This document shows positions 63,165-64,000 of a DNA stretch of 64,000 nucleotides, piece after piece. The stretch is from Solibacillus merdavium (GTDB lineage Bacteria; Bacillota; Bacilli; Bacillales_A; Planococcaceae): contig NZ_JACSPW010000002.1 in assembly GCF_014836935.1 (NCBI RefSeq), forward strand, positions 248,001 through 312,000, in the 5' to 3' direction. The notes beneath the pieces were generated by a model, which did not search any database, was not told the origin of the DNA, and saw nothing but the letters and a program-made list of their open reading frames with translations. A program made the position numbers and the translations under genes. The stretch's first letter is position 1. Each line of letters opens with the position of its first letter.

Positions 63165-64000
63165 TCATTTTGAAATCAGTTGTTCTTGTACAAGCTCTTC
63201 AATACGATTAATAGCATTAGGATCTACAATTTCAACTGCCCTAGCTGCGTCTTCCAATGCCTTTATGTAGCGGAACTTTTTAAATGCATCCTCTGCTTCA
63301 AGCAAACTTTCATGAACTTGGCGATTATTTGCGCGATATCTGTTTCCAAACTGAATGAGACGCTCGATTATTAAAACATTCTCAATCATTTCCTGTGCTT
63401 TTTCATGTGTTTCTTCAATGGATTGCTTTGCACTTAGTAAATGTTGATTTACCTGTACAATATTTAATGGTACTTCTTGTAAACTTTGCACCACCACAAA
63501 AATACGTTCTGCCGCTTCTTCCAATCGCGCATCCATCTCCTCTGGTATCCCAGGAATATTAGCGCGCCCTAGCAAGCGTTCTGTATTTTGCAGCAAACGC
63601 TTTAAAGTTTCCAATTCAGCCCTTGCCTTATTCTCGTCAATCCGTAAATTCTTTAATTTATTTGAAAAGCTCTCTTGTTCTTCTGCAATGCGCTCAATTT
63701 CATCCGTAATTTCCTTCAATTCTTCCTGAAGGCTTGAATATGCGGACTTTTCTTCCTGTACACGTGTAGACAATAATTCATAGCGTCTTTGTAAAACTTC
63801 CAAATGCTTCAAACCGACTTTTGGAATTTCAGCCTCTTTGTCTTGCAATCGATAGCTATGCTGAATATAGGCCACTTCATCGCTAATATCTTTTGTTAAT
63901 CGCATCACTTCATTAATCGTACTATACATACCCGTACAATTGCGTTCGACATATTTTCTTGCCATTACTTCTTTTTCTAGTAAATTATAGAAATGATCAA
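63165..64000 (-). CDS. ezrA: Septation ring formation regulator EzrA, C-terminal part
   Basis: EzrA is a membrane-anchored, spectrin-like coiled-coil protein that binds FtsZ and limits Z-ring formation. The window holds about 278 C-terminal residues; the frame stays open to the end at 64000 (upstream codons read DHFYNLLEKEVMARKYVERN), so the gene continues beyond. Coiled-coil heptads fill most of it, with RRYELLSTRVQEEKSAYSSL, ANIPGIPEEM and RYIKALEDAARAVEIVDPNA near the end, typical of EzrA. A local ATG at 63965 is internal. Position beside the cysteine desulfurase/thiI pair fits Bacillus subtilis order. Confidence 0.93.
   Translation of the reverse strand, partial: DHFYNLLEKEVMARKYVERNCTGMYSTINEVMRLTKDISDEVAYIQHSYRLQDKEAEIPKVGLKHLEVLQRRYELLSTRVQEEKSAYSSLQEELKEITDEIERIAEEQESFSNKLKNLRIDENKARAELETLKRLLQNTERLLGRANIPGIPEEMDARLEEAAERIFVVVQSLQEVPLNIVQVNQHLLSAKQSIEETHEKAQEMIENVLIIERLIQFGNRYRANNRQVHESLLEAEDAFKKFRYIKALEDAARAVEIVDPNAINRIEELVQEQLISK

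Overview
The window is chromosomal DNA from a low-GC, endospore-forming Bacillota of the Bacillaceae/Planococcaceae type; Solibacillus or Lysinibacillus is my guess from gene content and protein style. Support comes from two small acid-soluble spore protein genes with sigma-G-like promoters, AGGAGG ribosome binding sites, T-box and L20-leader attenuators, and a gene order that follows the Bacillus subtilis ysgA-sspI to ezrA region, read mostly on the minus strand. There are no rRNA or tRNA genes, no CRISPR array, no prophage and no intact insertion sequence.

Layout. 1-8 kb is accessory: sspI, a stand-alone argF, a CoxG-like protein, then on the minus strand a chemoreceptor, a single-module NRPS-like reductase (adenylation, carrier, thioester reductase) and an Sfp-type phosphopantetheinyl transferase. 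This reductase/transferase pair is the best candidate for an undescribed small-molecule system. 8-13.5 kb holds ysdC, a dimeric dUTPase, ysdB with a sigma-W promoter, an AhpD-like protein behind a 29-codon leader ORF, a 21-bp-periodic heptamer array, ysdA and the infC-rpmI-rplT operon with its L20 leader. 13.5-25 kb holds a decayed manganese catalase, thrS with a T-box, dnaB-dnaI, nrdR, gapB, coaE, mutM and polA. 25-33 kb holds hflK-hflC behind a sigma-W-type promoter, phoP-phoR, and a sulfonate/nitrate-type ABC transporter inserted between phoP and mdh. 33-43.6 kb is central metabolism: mdh, icd, citZ, pyk, pfkA, accA, accD and a FadR-type regulator. 43.8-64 kb holds dnaE, nrnA, ytpI, ytoI, ytkL, an M24 peptidase, an SH3 exported protein, ald, a UspA protein, ytxK, tpx, yteJ, sppA (sigma-W promoter), ytcI, an alpha/beta SASP gene, thiI, a cysteine desulfurase and the 3' part of ezrA.

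How the genes work together. citZ-icd-mdh form a TCA block with cre-like sites; pfkA-pyk (glycolysis) and gapB (gluconeogenesis) flank it; accD-accA feed fatty acid synthesis behind a FadR-type regulator with a palindromic operator. The cysteine desulfurase and ThiI overlap by 4 bp and probably act together in sulfur transfer. The three sigma-W-type promoters (ysdB, hflKC, sppA-yteJ) tie membrane-protein genes to one envelope-stress response. Non-canonical start codons are frequent: ATT for infC, probably ATA for dnaI, GTG or TTG for several others. All promoter, operator and homology statements come from reading the sequence by eye and from knowledge of the families; no searches were run.
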